Shown here: in pieces, positions 1 through 28,056 of the stretch
How the letters are laid out: each line of letters starts with the position of its first letter
How positions within the stretch are numbered: position 1 is the stretch's first letter
NCBI RefSeq assembly: GCF_029633865.1
Contig: NC_079216.1
Span: forward strand, 61,882,915-61,946,914
Length of the DNA stretch: 64,000 nucleotides
DNA from: Lampris incognitus
Taxonomy: Eukaryota; Chordata; Actinopteri; Lampriformes; Lampridae
Direction: 5' to 3'
The notes under the pieces: generated by a model
The model's input: only the letters and a program-made list of their open reading frames with translations
Told to the model about the DNA's origin: nothing
The model's database searches: none
Program-made: the position numbers and the translations under genes

Positions 1-1798
1 CTGTACCAGTACATTCCCTAAAACCACTAAAATATTGCTTTACCTGACTTATCAGGGTTAATACTAATAAATAACTTTTCTAACTGATCTAGGTCACTAT
101 GTGGACAGCAACTAACAATTACAACCTAAAAGTTATTAATAGTATACCATGTGGCTTACAAATTACATGGGAGCAAAATATTGATATGCAATACGTTAAT
201 TAAGAAAAGGTTTCTTGCCTTTCTTTCTTTTTCTTTCTTTCTTACTTACTTAGTTTTGTTTGCCACGTGTCTGCATATATGACATCACTAGTCAGCAAGT
301 CGTGTACCAAAACTTTCTCCAACTTCCTGAGTTGTTCTGACTTGAGGGGGCATTCACATGAATTTTCTCAGTCGAGAACCAATTTTTCTAATTATTCTGA
401 CATCACATGAATGCATGATCAGATCGGGCAGTGACAGTGTCAAAACATTGTGTATTCAAGTATGATTCTTGAAACTAAACCAGAAGTCAATTGTATTTTG
501 CAAGTCAGCAAATCATTCACATCTGATATCAGCACAGGAGAACTGGAGGGACACTGGATGAACCAAAAATAATAACCTCTGTCTTAATTTCACAATATAA
601 TAAAGTTGGGAAAACAGTTTACGCTCACGAATCTGCGACTCACATCTACGGTTGACTCAGATCGGCAGCGACTTGATTAAAAGTTATTTTTAAAAAAATT
701 CTAATCCAAAAAATGCTTAGGTTGTCATGTAACAACTTCCTCTAGGTTACAGTCAAAACAGGAAGTGTTGCATACTCTTGTTGCTGCACGATCTGAGTCA
801 ATCATAGATGTGAGTCACACATGTGCAAATGGTTTACCCAGCTTTACTACATTATGAAAAGAAAGACAGGTTAGGGTTTGACCAAAATGGTCACATAGCA
901 AACGTATTCATTTTGGAAAGTGCAAGTTCATATTAAATGTGGTTGCATTTGTGCAAGGTTGGGTGCACATCCACAGACTGACGGGCAAAACGTTTTTTAG
1001 GTAGTTTTTTTTTTTTTTAGCTTGAGCGCTGCATATTAAAAGCCCCCCCCCCCCCCCCCATATGTCCCATTCAATCGACTTGGGCATTGTGCAGATGTCT
1101 TATAATGGCAGGAAAAACACTGTTTTTTCCGTCGGTGTGTGCGTGTATCTGTCCGCTGCTAATCTCGCACACTACTGGTTCTTTAGGCCTAATAATTTTT
1201 GTGCACAGTTATGACTGTATGATCAAGACTTCTCATGGTTGCAGTGATTTAAAACCTTTGAAAAACCTGTTATATACTGCAACTGAGTGCGAGCTCCTCA
1301 GCTGGTTTTTCCAAGCACCGGAGAAGGGGAGCTCCACAGGCAGTGCCTCCGTATTTTCCCTTCTCCCGGTAGGTGAAAAAAAGGGGTGGTTTGTCGCCAA
1401 GTCTGAGCGCCGGAGAAGGGTAGATAAAACAGGCAAGGATCTTTTATAGTTGCATTAGCAATTAGACGTCTTTCCGGGAAAAACTGTTGGCTTCGCCCAC
1501 CAGACCCCATGTATAGGCATACCCATAGTCAAATGTCTGGGAGGCGACGAATCACTGAGCAGATCTTTAAAAAAAGACGGGGCACACTGACAGCACTCCC
1601 ACACGCCTGCTCCAAAAAAAAGTATTGGATGTCCGGAGGAATTCAGTTGCCCCCCTTGAAAGTACATATTTGCCAGGGCACAGTCAGGAAGAGCTTGCAC
1701 TCCAGCTTAGCGTTCAATTAGGCACAGACGCTCTCTCTCGGCTCTCGCCTTGGTTTCTTTTGGACGTTTAGGTGCAGCCAAACAAAAAATAAGCAGCC
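1..1798. promoter_or_regulatory. 5' flank and putative promoter of tpm1
   Basis: No coding exon is recognisable here. The stretch just before the tpm1 ATG (about 1690-1798) is pyrimidine-rich and runs without an ATG to a fair start context (GCAGCCATGG), so it is probably the 5' untranslated part of exon 1a. I see no convincing TATA box at the expected distance. The stretch also holds a TTTC-rich tract near 210-245, poly-C near 1043-1060, and the inverted-repeat element listed separately. The transcription start cannot be placed from sequence alone. Confidence 0.4.
596..856. mobile_element. Small inverted-repeat element (MITE-like)
   Basis: The segments 637-664 and 789-816 are inverted copies of each other, matching at 26 of 28 positions. 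The similarity continues outward more weakly: the left end reads AATAAAGTTGGGAAAAC and the right end, reverse-complemented, reads AGTAAAGCTGGGTAAAC. This is the form of a non-autonomous DNA transposon of about 260 bp with long terminal inverted repeats. I could not define a target-site duplication or a superfamily. Confidence 0.5.
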
Positions 1799-18766
<16,968 letters not shown>

Positions 18767-18770
<4 letters not shown>

Positions 18771-18995
18771 ATTGTTTACATCTAGTCAAAGACGCCTTCT
18801 GCCAGCTGAGCGGTACCTGTCTGCTCTCTCCAGCCTTCTCTCCATTTCCCTTCCCCTCTGTCTTTTCTTTTCTCCCCCTACCCACCATGTTTTCACTCTC
18901 CTGTCAACGTTAGTCACATCCCATCTCTTGTACAGAATCCTAGAATCTTTCTGTGTTGTGTAAAGAAAAATAAACATTCTTCCTTCTATGTAAGC
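18767..18995 (+). other. tpm1: tpm1 exon 9b: last codon, 3' UTR and poly(A) signal
   Basis: After a strong acceptor (TTCTTCTCTTCTACACAG) the exon opens with ATAA. Joined to exon 9a (...TCC AT) this makes ATA TAA, so Ile284 and the stop codon span the junction. The 3' UTR runs to an AATAAA at 18969-18974. The surroundings (CTTGTACAGAA, AATAAACA..., TGTAAGCT) resemble the end of the mammalian TPM1 striated 3' UTR, which supports the gene assignment. A second AATAAA lies at 19063-19068. Confidence 0.8.
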
Positions 18996-19675
18996 TGAAT
19001 CTCTTTACTGTCTTTTGGTTGTTCTTGTTCTTTTCCATTTCTATTTATTTTTAAGTAGCTCTAATAAAACCAGGAAGCCTTAATTTTATTTTATTTTTTA
19101 CATTTTTTTTACATATGAGGAAACTATTAAGCAGTGACACATAACTTTTTCTTGGCCCAGTTTCTCAGTTTTATTACTTTACATTTCAAGTTTTTTTTTC
19201 CATTTAAAATTTGAAGATGAGCTATTAGGACTGCCACGGCAGGATTTCAACCACAGTAGCTGAAACTTGGGGGCAAAGCTGACTTGTCTGCTCCTCTAGC
19301 ATTTGGAATCAATGCATGCAGGCACTTTTTAGCACTAAATACTGTGGGAGGAATAGAGGATTCTGCCGTGTTTTTGGAAAAAGGAAGAATGATTGTTACT
19401 GGGAAGACTGCGGTCAGGTAGATTGGTGGGTAATGATGAAGTGCAGCTCTGTAGGACACATGGATGAAAATGAACGTTTGACTCCCAGTGGAGATACCAG
19501 TGCTGACGATGACACATGGTCTTTGTATGCTATATGGTATACTGTCATTTATTTAAATAAATATAGATTCATACTTTCTGGGTGTTTTTATTAAAGATTA
19601 AAAACAGAACTTCCATCAAACACCACAACTTAAAACAGTAGCAGCCAGAATTCTTAGTCCAGACCAAAGAAATTA

Positions 19676-19769
<94 letters not shown>

Positions 19770-19918
19770 GAAAAGATACGAAAAATTTTCAAATTAGTGC
19801 AGAACAATAGTTGAGCTAGCCTCCTGGTAGTCCCTGAACTGCTGGACCAGCCCAAATTATGTTACGGACTAGTCGGGTCTAGGGAGTTACGTGTTAATGT
19901 AACAGAGATGGGAATTAT
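18996..19918. other. 3' flank of tpm1, no gene recognised
   Basis: AT-rich intergenic sequence. I looked for a smooth/non-muscle terminal exon of tropomyosin (9d type, with acceptor and ...LDQTL.EL..-like ending) and saw none. It contains the GT microsatellite listed next. Confidence 0.4.
19679..19766. repeat. (GT)n microsatellite, about 44 units
   Basis: Uninterrupted GT dinucleotides. The apparent poly-His/Thr reading frame on the minus strand is only this repeat. Confidence 0.98.
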
Positions 19919-20757
19919 AGGTGCATCTCAGAAAAGTAGAATATTGTGGAAAAGTTCTTTATTTTCTGTAATTTAATTCAAAAAGTGTAACTTTCATATA
20001 TTCTAGATTCATTACACATAAAATGAAACATGTTAAGCCTTTTTTGTTTTAATCTTGATGATTACGGCTTACAGCTCATGAAAATCAAAAATCCAGTATC
20101 TCAAAATATTAGAATATTACGTAAGACCAATCAAAAAAAGGATTCATAATACAAAAATGTTGACCTTCTGAAAAGTATGTTCATTTATGCACTCAATACT
20201 TGAATGGGGCTCCTTTTGCACGAATTACTGCATCAATGTGGCGTGGCATGGAGGCAATCAGCCTGTGGCACTGCTGAGGTGTTATGGAATCCCAGGTTGC
20301 TTTGATAGCGGCCTTCAGCTCGTCTGCATTGTTGGGTCTGGTGTCTCTCATCTTCCTCTTGACAATACCCCATGGGGTTCAGGTCAGGCGACTTGGCTGG
20401 CCAATCAAGCACAGTAATACCACGGTAGTTTTGGCACTGTGGGCAGGTGCCAAGTCCTGCTGGAAAAGGAAATCAGCATCTCCATAAAGCTTGTCAGCAG
20501 ACCGAAGCATGAAGTGCTCTGAAATCTCCTGGTAGACAGCTGCGTTGACTCTGGGCTTGATGAAACACAGTGGACCAACACCAGCAGATGACATGGCGCC
20601 CCAAATCATCACTGACTGTGGAAACTTCACACTGGACTTCAAGCAACTTGGCTTTGTGCCTCTCCACTCTTCCTCCAGAGTCTGGGACCTTACGTCTCTG
20701 TCGCTTCGTCACACGACGGCAACAGTTGGTATGTTGTCCTAAAGAGCTCACTCCAAA
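19919..20757 (-). mobile_element. Tc1-like DNA transposon relic
   Basis: The left end starts TAGGTGCATCTCAGAAAAGT next to a TA. On the minus strand the transposase C-terminal half is visible: SVMIWGAMSSAGVGPLCFIK (near 20570-20620), YQEISEHFMLRSADKLYGDA and FLFQQDLAPAHSAKTT (near 20420-20540). These match the last two catalytic blocks of a Tc1 family transposase. The N-terminal DNA-binding part is missing, the frame is broken, and the RTE LINE at 20758 interrupts the element. Inactive. Confidence 0.8.
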
Positions 20758-23700
20758 TCTACTACTACTACTACTACTTTTGGCTGCTCCCGTTAGGGGT
20801 CGCCACAGTGGATCATCCATTTCCATTTCTTCCTGTCTTCTGCGTCTTCCTCTGTCGCACCAGCCACCTGCATGTCCTCCCTCACCACATCCATAAACCT
20901 CCTCTTTGCCTTCCTCTTTTCCTCTTAACTGGCAGCTCTATATTCAGCATCCTTCTCCCAATATACCCAGCATCTCTCCTCCACACATGTCCAAGCCATC
21001 TCAATCTTGCCTCTCTTGCCTTGTCTCCAAACCGTCCAACTTGAGCGGTCCCTCTAATATAATCATTCCTAATCCTGTCCTTCTTCGTCACTCCCAGTGA
21101 AAATCTTAGCATCTTCAACTCTGCCACCTCCAGCTTCGCCTCCGGTCTTTTCGTCAGTGCCACTGTCTCCAAACCATATAACATAGCGGGTCTCACAACC
21201 ATCTTGTAAACCTTCCCTTTAACTCTTGCTGGTACCCTTCTGTCGCAAATCACTCCTGACACTCTTCTCCACCCACTCCACCCTGCCTGCACTCTCTTCT
21301 TCACCTCTCTACTGCACTCCCCATTACTTTGGACAGTTGACCCCAAGTATTTAAACTCATATGCCGTCGTCACCTCCACTCCTTGCATCCTGACCCTTCC
21401 ACTGTCCTCCCTCTCATTCACGCATAGGTATTCTGTCTTGCTCCTACTGACTTTCATTCCTCTTCTCTCCAGTGAATACCTCCACCTCTCCAGGCTCTCC
21501 TCAACCTGCACCCTACTGTTGCTACGGATCACAATGTCATCCGCGAACATCATCGTCCATGGAGACTCCTGCCTGATGTTGTCCGTCAACCTGTCCATCA
21601 CCATTGCAAACAAGAAAGGGCTCAGAGCCGATCCTTGATGTATTCCCACCTCCACCTTGAACCCATCTGTCATTCCAACCGCACACCTCACCATTGTCAC
21701 ACTTCCCTCATGCATATCATGCACCACTCCTACATACTTCTCTGCAACTCCCGACTTCCTCATACAATACCACACCTCCTCTCTCGGCACCCTGTTGTAT
21801 GCTTTCTCTAAATCTACAAAGACACAATGCAACTCTTTCTGGCCTTCTCTATACTTCTCAATCAACATTCTCAAAGCAAACATCGCATCTGTGGTTCTCT
21901 TTCATGGCATGAAACCATACTGCTGCTCGCTGATCGTCACCTCTCCTCTTAACATAGCTTCTATTACTCTTTCCCAAATCTTCATGCTGTGGCTGATCAA
22001 CTTTGTACCTCTGTAGTTGCTACAGTTCTGCACATCACCCTTGTTCTTGAAAATCGGTACAAGTATGCTTCTTCCCCACTCCTCAGGCATCCTCTCACTT
22101 TCCAAGATTGTGTTACACAATCTAGTTAAAAACCCCACTGCCATCTCTCCTAAACACCTCCATGCCTTCACAGGTATGTCATCAGGACAAACTGCCTTTC
22201 CACTCTTCATCCTCTTCATAACTGCCCTCACTACCTCCTTGTTAATCTACTGAACTTCCTGATTCACTATCCCTACATCATCCAACCTTCTCTCTCTCTC
22301 ATTTTCTTCATTCATCAGCCCCTCAAAGTACTCCTTCCACCTTCTCAGCACACTCTCCTCGCTTGTCAGCACATTTCCATCTCTATCCTTGATCGCTCTA
22401 ACTTGCTGCACATCCTTTGCAGCTCGGTCCCTCTGTCTAGCCAATCGGTACAAGTCCTTTTCTCCTTCCTTAGTGTCTAACCTATCGTACAACTCACCAT
22501 ATGCCTTTTCCTTTGCCTTTGCCACCTCTCTCTTCGCTTTACGCTGCATCTCCTTGTACTCCTGTCTACTTTCTTCATCTCTCTGACTATCCCACTTCTT
22601 CTTTGCCAACCTTTTCCTCTGTATACTTTGCTGTACTTCCTCATTCCACCACCAAGTCTCCTTGTCTTCCTTCCTCTGTCCTGGTGACACACCAAGTACC
22701 TTCCTAGCTGTCTCCCTCACTATTTCTGCAGTGGTTGCCCAGCCATCTGGCAACTCTTCACTACCACCCAGTGCCTGTCTTAACTCCTGCCTGAACTCCA
22801 CGCAACAGTCTTCCTTCTTCAACTTCCACCATTTGATCTTCGGCTGTGTCTTCACTCGCTTCCTTTTCTTGGTCTCCAAAGTCATCCTACAGACCACCAT
22901 CTGATGCTGACTAGCTACGTTCTCCCCTGTCACCACCTTGCAGTCTCCAATCCCTTTTAGATCGCGACTTCTACATAAGATATAGTCCACCTGTGAGCAC
23001 TTTCCTCCACTCTTGAACGTCACCTTGTGTTCCTCCCTCTTCTTGAAATATGTATTCACCACAGCCATTTCCATCCTTTTTGCAAAATTGACCACCATCT
23101 GTCCTTCCATATTTCTCTCCTTGACTCCATACCTTCCCATCACCTCCTCACCACCCCTGTTCCCTTCACCAACATGTCCATTGAAGTCCACTCCAATCAT
23201 CACTCTCTCCTCCTTGGCTACCCTCTCCACCACGTCGTCCAACTCACTCCAGAATTCTTCTTTCTCTTCCATCTCCCACCCAACTTGTAGGGCATATGCG
23301 CTGATAACATTCAGCAGTACACCTTCAATTTCCAGCTTCATACTTATAACTCTGTCTGACGCTCTCTTCACCTCCAGCATGCTCTTGACATACTCTTCCT
23401 TCAGAATTACCCCTACCTTGTTTCTCCTCCCATTCGCACCATGGTAGAAGAGTTTGAACCCCCCTCTGATACTCCTGGCCTTACTCCCCTTCCACCTGGT
23501 CTCTTGCGCACACAGTATGCCTACCTTTCTTCTTTCCATCATATCAGCCAGCTCTCTCCCTTTACCAGTCATAGTGGCAACATTCAAGGTTCCAACTCTC
23601 ACTTCCACATGCCTACCCTTCCTCCTCTCTAGCTGCCTCTGGACATGCCTTCCCCCTCTCCTTCTCCTTCGCCCAACAGTAGCATAGTTTCCTCCAGCAC

Positions 23701-23903
23701 CCTGCTGGTTAACAGTACCAGTGGCGGTCGTTGGTAACGCGGGCCTCGACCGAGCCGGTATGGAAATCTTATTTATGATCCGCATATCTGATTTGGCAAA
23801 GATTTTACTCCGGCTGCCCTCCCTAACGCAACCCTCCCCATTTGTCCGTGCTTGGGACCGGCACTAAGAATGCACTGGCTTGTGCATCCTCAGTGGCTGG
23901 GTT
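20758..23903 (-). mobile_element. Near-complete RTE-clade LINE with target duplication
   Basis: About 3.15 kb on the minus strand, flanked by an identical 17-bp duplication AAAGAGCTCACTCCAAA at 20741-20757 and 23904-23920. The 3' end (at low coordinates) carries a short CTA/TAG trinucleotide tail next to GGCTGCTCCCGTTAGGGGTC (plus-strand orientation GGCTGCTCCCGTTAGGGG), typical of fish RTE elements of the Rex3/Expander type. The same 3' end occurs in the truncated copy at 34270-34876. The intact duplications and the long frame show a full-length and fairly recent insertion into an older Tc1 relic. Confidence 0.9.
20882..23785 (-). pseudogene. RTE LINE endonuclease-reverse transcriptase
   Basis: A single frame of about 967 codons, broken only by a TAG at 22247-22249 and a TGA at 21902-21904 (CAG and CGA are the likely ancestral codons). 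The N-terminal part is an AP-type endonuclease: VRVGTLNVATMTGKGRELAD, ILCAQETRWKGS, VMIGVDFNGHVGEG, and VDYILCRSRDLKG with SQHQMVV. A Lys/Arg-rich linker follows. The reverse transcriptase blocks are DDIPVKAWRCLG, LVPIFKNKGD, HCVFVDLEKAYNRVPREEVW, GIHQGSALSPFLF and the catalytic MFADDIVI. The C-terminus contains RLRWLGHVWRRD. Such elements copy themselves by target-primed reverse transcription. Two stops make this copy defective, but decay is slight. Confidence 0.88.
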
Positions 23904-23920
23904 AAAGAGCTCACTCCAAA

Positions 23921-24526
23921 ATGGCTAAAAAAAAGTGTTATAAAATTGATAAACAACCACTCCAATTGCAGCTATCGTTGTATAAATGTATGCACAATAT
24001 TTTTCCATGCTATATTTTTTTTTGAGTGTTTCTTTTGTTAAACTTCATGAAACGTTCACTCAAGCTACCTAGTTAACATTTGGTTACATTTCCTTATGAA
24101 TAGGGCTGGAGTTGAGCTGACAATACATGACCACAACATCTATATGTTCATTTTGATTTTGCCAGGTATGTTGTTATGCTGAATATAAATTTTCTACAAT
24201 GTACATATGGTTAGATTCATTTCATATTAGTAATACAAAACCGATTCAGGGAATGCTATTATGGAAAATGTTTCTATTAAATAGTGAAAGTTAACACTGT
24301 TGTAAACTATACGTTCAAGTTTTATTTTGGTTGAACCAATTGTTATTATTGTATTTTATTTTGTGTTTATTATGTACGTATATATCAGCAGTAGAAAGCC
24401 CTTCTTCACACGACGGCGACAGAGTTGGGCAGGAGTCGAGCTGACAATACATGACCACAACATCTATATGTTCATTTTGATTTTGCCAGAATTGAGTTGT
24501 GCCAAAAATAAATGGGCCTGCAGCAG
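23921..24526. repeat. Unclassified AT-rich stretch with a 63-bp direct repeat
   Basis: Segments 24103-24165 and 24427-24489 are near-identical direct repeats (shared core GAGCTGACAATACATGACCA, ending TTGATTTTGCCAG), 324 bp apart. No coding potential is seen between them. It may be a duplicated piece of an older transposon. Confidence 0.55.
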
Positions 24527-24593
24527 CAGCAACCCCGAATTCAGAGGACTGATGTGGTTTCTACACGGTATAGCCAAGAAAAGGGGTTACATT

Positions 24594-24891
24594 CAGGCGC
24601 GGATCTACGGGGTGGCAAGGGGTGGCAGCTGCCACCTCTGGGACACAGTCTTGCCACCCCTGTTGCCACCCCATTTATAAATCAGATAATATGTTTTTAA
24701 AGTATATTTTATGTACATGCATGGCGAAGGTCAATGAGACCCGCACCAAGCTCATCTCAAACAGAAGTCGCCAATTTAGAATCCCCCTCCCCCTCAGAGG
24801 CGCGGATCTACAGGGTGGCAACTGCCACCTCTGGGACACAGTCTTGCCACCCCTTTGCCACCCCAGGAAAAAATCTCTAGATCCGCCACTG
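24594..24891. mobile_element. Non-autonomous hAT-like element, 298 bp
   Basis: The ends are CAGGCGCGGATCTACGG and ...TCTAGATCCGCCACTG (imperfect terminal inverted repeats, 5'-CAG..GCGGATCTA). They are flanked by an exact 8-bp duplication GTTACATT at 24586-24593 and 24892-24899, the size hAT transposases make. Internally the block GGATCTAC.GGGTGGCAA..., GCCACCTCTGGGACACAGTC and TTGCCACCCCT occurs twice, so two copies are nested or duplicated. It is inserted in the L1 remnant. Confidence 0.8.
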
Positions 24892-25985
24892 GTTACATTA
24901 AATGGATATCTCTTGTATATGCTGCCCTCGTGCCTCAATTATTACAAATGGCCTGAAGTCTCCTGTTTTCTCAGTGGGGCGTGGTTCCAGACAGGGTTGC
25001 CTGGCCTCGCCCCTTCTGTTTGCCCTTGCCATGGAGCCCTTGGCAGAAGCCATTAGGAGGGACCCAGTAGTGACTGGCATAGAAGTGGGTCACATGCAGC
25101 ACAAAATCTCACTATACGCGGACGACGTCCTACTCTATCTTAGCAACCCTGAGGCCTCTATTGCGAGAGCAGTTGAGATAATTATATCCTTTTGCCAATG
25201 CTCAGGTTACAAGATTAATTACTCCATGTCAGAGGCAATTTCCCTGACTCCTCATATAGTATCTTGGTCCCCATCAGGTTTTGTCTACTTAGGCATACAC
25301 ATTACCCCCTCCCTCTGGCCTGTACAAAGCTAATTTTCTACCCCTAATACGCAAAATTAGAGAAGACCTGGCCTGCTGGACAACCCTGCCACTATCTCTC
25401 CTGGGAAGAGTTAACCTTTTTAAAATGGATATACTTCCTCGGTTGTTGTACCCTTTTCAAATGATCCTGGCCCTTGTACAAGGAAATCTCTTTTGGCAAT
25501 AAATAGCGTTTTTACTTCCTTTCTCAGGAGAAATAAGCGGGCTAAGTTGAAATTTACCACACTGCAACGTCCTTTTGAGGAAGGTGGTTTGGCGGCACCG
25601 GACATTGAATGCTACCAAATCGCGTGTCTCTGCAGTTACCTGTGGAATTGGTTTAGAGACGACCCTAAATCTACCTGGCTTGCTGTGGAGGCTGCCCCAG
25701 TGGCCCCTATTCCTCTCTGTAACATTTTATATGCCTCTAAGAAATGGGTTAGTCTTCATATTAAAGACAACTTTATCCTACTGAACACTCTAAAAGTTTG
25801 GAGACTGACAAGAAAACTAGAAAACCAAGAAGGCTGTATCTCTCTCCTCACACCTGTCCGCTTAAACCCAGAATTTTCCCCCTGGTCTGGTAGACCAAGC
25901 TTTCTCTCTGTGGTCTGACAAGGGCATAAAGGCTGTGGGCGACTTGATGATAGATGGTATATGATGTCTTTTGATCACCTCAAAG

Positions 25986-26449
25986 CAGTGTTGTAGTCGA
26001 GTCACTAAACCTCGAGTCCGAGTTGAGTCTTGAGTGCCCAGTGTTCGAGTCCAAGTCCCGAGTCCCCAAAGAAGAGTCTGAGTTGAGTCCGAGTCAAGTC
26101 CCCATTACCTGAGTCTGAGTCCAAATCATCAAGGTTGAGTCTGAGTGGCGTTCCAAGATGGGCTCCAGTGCTCCACTCTGGCACCGTAAAAAAGCTGACA
26201 TACAAATAAAAAAGGTCTACATTAAACAAAAATGACACAGCTGTCACCATTCCAAAGGGAGTTCGTGATACAATAGCCATGTGCACACACACCAGTGTTG
26301 TAGTCGAGTCACTAAACCTTGAGGTCGAGTCTCGAGTCCCCAGTGTTTGAGTCCAAGTCTGAGTCCAAGTTATCGGTGTCCAAGTCGAGTCATGAGTCCT
26401 GAAAATCAGGACTCGAGTCGGAGTCTTGGACTCGAGTACTACAACACTG
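25986..26449. mobile_element. GAGTC-rich hAT-like element, 464 bp
   Basis: The ends CAGTGTTGTAGTCGAGTC and GACTCGAGTACTACAACACTG are inverted repeats. Flanks CCTCAAAG (25978-25985) and GCTCAAAG (26450-26457) form an 8-bp duplication with one mismatch. The interior is built of degenerate GAGTCnGAGTC repeats. A second left end (CAGTGTTGTAGTCGAGTC) begins at 26293, so the element is composite or internally duplicated. It splits the L1 frame. Confidence 0.8.
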
Positions 26450-27440
26450 GCTCAAAGAGAAGTATGATCTTCCTCAGAATAACTTTTTTAGTTATTTGCA
26501 AATATGCAGTTTTATCACCTCGGCCATCAAGTTACACTCTAATGGTTTCTCTCTTTCAGCTGTGGAGAAGGCTATCCAAAATTCTGACACCCAAAAACTT
26601 GTCACCAGGTTTTACAAGGCCCTGTCGATCCCAAACAATGAATGTACAGCTCGTGTCAGGGTCTCTCTGGGAAGTGGACTTTGGAGAGTCTGTATCAGAT
26701 GATGAGTGGGACAGTGTCTGGTCAAGCTCTTCAGGTTGCTTATTCACCAACAAAGCCAGGGAGTTGCAATTTAGGGTCATACACAGGTTTCAAATCCCAC
26801 CGGTGAAGCGTGACAAGTTTAACCCTTTGCTTTCAAAATATTGTAATAAATGTAAAATCCATATTTTTGAGTGTCCTTTTGTTAATAATTTCTGGATCAA
26901 AGTATGTAAGGAAATTGATACCATATTCAATAAAAAACTTCCTGCTGAACCTATTATTTGCATTCTGGGAATACATTCAGCTGCACTAAATCTCAGCCCT
27001 TCTTCACCGAAGCTGCTCAAGGTGCTTCTTTTTGGTGCAAGGAGATGTGTGCTTCTTCAGTGGATTTTGGACTCTGTCCCCATGGTTTCACATTGGATCC
27101 GGTGTGTTATGGAACTTATCCCTTTAGAAGCTATAAGCTTCTGGCTCAAGGACAAACCATTCACATATTTTCACATCTGGGACCCCTTTCTGGACTATAT
27201 TGGAGATGACGGAGCCCAGCCCAGGCCCTCCAAAGTGGTCTCTATGGTCTAGCATGGACTGAGATCTCGCGTTAAATCTCCATATAGGTCCTATTGTGAT
27301 ATGCCATTCTCCCATCATCATACCTGATTACCCATGCTGTATATTTAACTGTATTAACCTTCTGTCTTGACGTCTTATTGGTTTTGCTTTGTTTTGTGTA
27401 TGTATATGTGTGTGCATTAATAAATTGTTAAAATGTGAAA

Positions 27441-28056
27441 GCACCACCGGACAACTGGGTCGATCAGGCTGGACTCGCACCGCGGCTTGAGGAGCAGGAC
27501 GCCTCGTCGACCGCTTCTTCCCATCTTAAGGAGCCCCCTTTTGTCTGCGGCACATCTGTGCTGCGGCAGTTGGGGCGTCTTTGTGGGGTGGTGTCTGACA
27601 CCAGGACTCAAGCCGGGCTGGAGGAGGGGACTGGGTACAGAGGTGTGCCACGGCGAGCCAGCAATGCCAGGCCCTTCTTCCGGATCTCTGTAGCTACTCC
27701 TGACCATGCTCCTTCCTCACACACCCACACCCCCCACCCTTTCAGTGCCTTGCCTTTTTTCTTTTTTTTTTCAAAATTATGCAGTGGGTAGAGTTAGGCT
27801 CAGACCTGGGGAAGAAGTTACACTTCAAAATTTGTTAACTGTACCTCAAGCCAGACCTGTTTTTTCCCCACTTATTTTACCTTGGCTTATTACCATTTTT
27901 AGCTCTGTTCTCAGCTTGGCTGCCAGTCCTGGACTAGTTTTGAAGGCATTGCATATGCAGACACAAAGTTATGTGTTTTGTTTATACTTGTATTACTTGT
28001 ACAGGCGCTGAGGGACTGTTATATGTGACCTCCCCCAAGACCCTCATCATACATAC
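27441..28056. other. Intergenic sequence, no gene recognised
   Basis: The first ~280 bp are GC-richer than their surroundings and have open frames, but I recognise no domain. The rest is AT-rich, with a T run at 27758-27770. Confidence 0.3.

Larger units (their letters stand above)
24527..27440 (+). mobile_element. L1-clade LINE remnant (3' half)
   Basis: Plus-strand frames carry the reverse transcriptase of an L1-type LINE: KWISLVYAA and PRASIITNGLKSP (near 24900-24960), GRGSRQGCLASPLLFALAME (24985-25040), ISLYADDVLLYLSNPEASIA (25107-25170) and SGYKINYSMSEA. These are followed by the C-terminal region (EEGGLAAPDIECYQIACL near 25580; HIFECPFVNNFW near 26855), ending at 27252. A 3' UTR with ATTAATAAATTGTTAAAA follows to about 27440. 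Frameshifts, stops and two inserted hAT-like elements (24594-24891, 25986-26449) show it is old and dead. Confidence 0.8.

Noticed and set aside
1087-1449. 120-codon frame upstream of tpm1
   Set aside because: No recognisable domain, composition typical of random sequence, and overlapping frames of similar length exist on the other strand.
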